Below are positions 63,531 through 64,000 of a stretch of 64,000 nt of DNA, piece after piece. Under the pieces are notes generated by a model. The model was not told the origin of the DNA, did no database searches, and worked only from the letters and a program-made list of their open reading frames with translations. Position 1 is the stretch's first letter; each line of letters opens with the position of its first letter. The stretch comes from Brachybacterium fresconis (GTDB taxonomy: Bacteria; Actinomycetota; Actinomycetes; Actinomycetales; Dermabacteraceae), in the NCBI RefSeq assembly GCF_017876515.1, contig NZ_JAGIOC010000001.1, forward strand, positions 1,364,001 through 1,428,000, written 5' to 3'. The translations under genes and the position numbers were made by a program.

Positions 63531-64000
63531 GTGAAACTGCCCTGGCTGAAGCCCGCCCTCGAGGCCCCCGGCCCCTTCACGTCGGTCCACATCGACACCA
63601 CCCGGACCGATCCGCACGCCGTCGGCCAGCTCGAGGCGCGATGGGCGCGGATGCGCTCCGATCTCTCGGCCGACGGGGCACCGGCTGCGCTGCTGGACCG
63701 GATCGAGGAGACGGTGCTGAGCCCCTCCTCGATCGGTGGGCGGCACGGCCGGACCCTGCTGGCGACCGACACGGAGGTCCTCGTGGACCGGGTGCTGCCC
63801 GCGCCACCGCTGACGGAATCGGCGCATCGCGGCGAGCACCCCCAGCTGCTGCCCCTGCTGCAGCTGACGCCCTTCGCCGTCAGCCAGCTGCTGATCATCG
63901 TCGACCGCGCCGGCGCCGATCTCCACCTGCGCGCCCCGGACAACCCGTCCATCGCGCACGGCCACAACGATCTGGACGCGGACGCGAGCGTCGAGGGCGG
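63531..64000 (+). CDS. baeRF2/Rv2629-family protein, N-terminal part (Balon-related; runs off the window)
   Basis: From the GTG at 63531 (AGGAGG six bases upstream) the frame stays open to the window end, giving 156 residues. It opens with K-L-P-W-L-K-P-A-L-E-A-P-G-P-F-T-S-V-H-I-D-T-T-R, then R-H-G-R-T-L-L-A-T-D-T-E-V-L-V-D-R-V-L-P-A-P-P, then L-L-P-L-L-Q-L-T-P-F and L-L-I-I-V-D-R-A-G-A-D. This order matches the baeRF2 family of archaeo-eukaryotic release-factor-like proteins, which includes M. tuberculosis Rv2629, a relative of the ribosome-hibernation factor Balon. The family call is from memory of these motifs; the C-terminal domain needed to confirm it is outside. Divergent from the siderophore operon. 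Confidence 0.75.
   Translation, partial: MKLPWLKPALEAPGPFTSVHIDTTRTDPHAVGQLEARWARMRSDLSADGAPAALLDRIEETVLSPSSIGGRHGRTLLATDTEVLVDRVLPAPPLTESAHRGEHPQLLPLLQLTPFAVSQLLIIVDRAGADLHLRAPDNPSIAHGHNDLDADASVEG

Overview
The window is a GC-rich (about 70%), densely coded actinobacterial chromosome segment. Several features point to the Micrococcales, with a Brachybacterium/Dermabacteraceae-like organism as my best guess: monomeric isocitrate dehydrogenase, DtxR/IdeR-type iron boxes, a DUF222-HNH gene, frequent GTG starts and many leaderless promoters of the form TANNNT, 6-7 nt, start codon. The genus is inference only. No rRNA, tRNA, CRISPR array or prophage was recognised.

Layout. 1-1406: hisB (cut by the window edge) and hisC, overlapping by 4 bp. 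1581-2153: a DUF3054 membrane protein. 2184-10067: a minus-strand carbohydrate operon (LacI regulator, ABC binding protein with an in-frame amber stop, two permeases, a secreted PF10091/GH144-like glycosidase, a GH3 beta-glucosidase), plausibly for beta-1,2-glucan. 10259-11596: hisD, separated from hisC by that operon. 11698-19778: ZIP zinc transporter, a lipoprotein, icd, an alpha/beta hydrolase, a TauE/SafE exporter, a 57-bp tandem repeat, tpx and PPK2. 19794-21125: an IS110-family element next to ppk2. 21206-31025: amidohydrolase, PepSY lipoprotein, phosphoketolase, DUF2945, acylphosphatase, MFS exporter, NAD(P)-binding protein, DUF808, VOC protein and a phosphoribosyltransferase. 31479-35546: the fructose PTS operon fruR-fruK-fruA. 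35821-45072: YwaF-like membrane protein, GH92 mannosidase, membrane-anchored hypothetical, thymidine kinase, macrodomain protein, DUF222-HNH and Mug.

45145-53211: an organosulfur/xenobiotic-type cluster. An SfnB/DszC-like flavin monooxygenase, a two-NBD fused ABC ATPase, two Dpp-type permeases and a family 5 binding protein form a tightly overlapping minus-strand operon, divergent from an NtaA/SnaA/DszA-type monooxygenase. 53350-63193: a hydroxamate siderophore locus. An uptake operon (binding protein, two FecCD permeases, ATPase) converges with a desA-desB-desCD biosynthetic operon in which the acyltransferase and NIS synthetase are fused. Each operon has its own iron box. 63531-64000: start of a baeRF2/Rv2629-type gene related to the hibernation factor Balon.

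Most notable is the IS110 element. Its non-coding left end folds into two guide loops that can be read by eye against the insertion site and the element's own left end, as expected for a bridge RNA. The transposase stop codon is completed by the target DNA. Other points are the nonsense codon in the sugar-binding protein, in-frame tandem-repeat expansions in at least six proteins, and the recurring leaderless promoter architecture.
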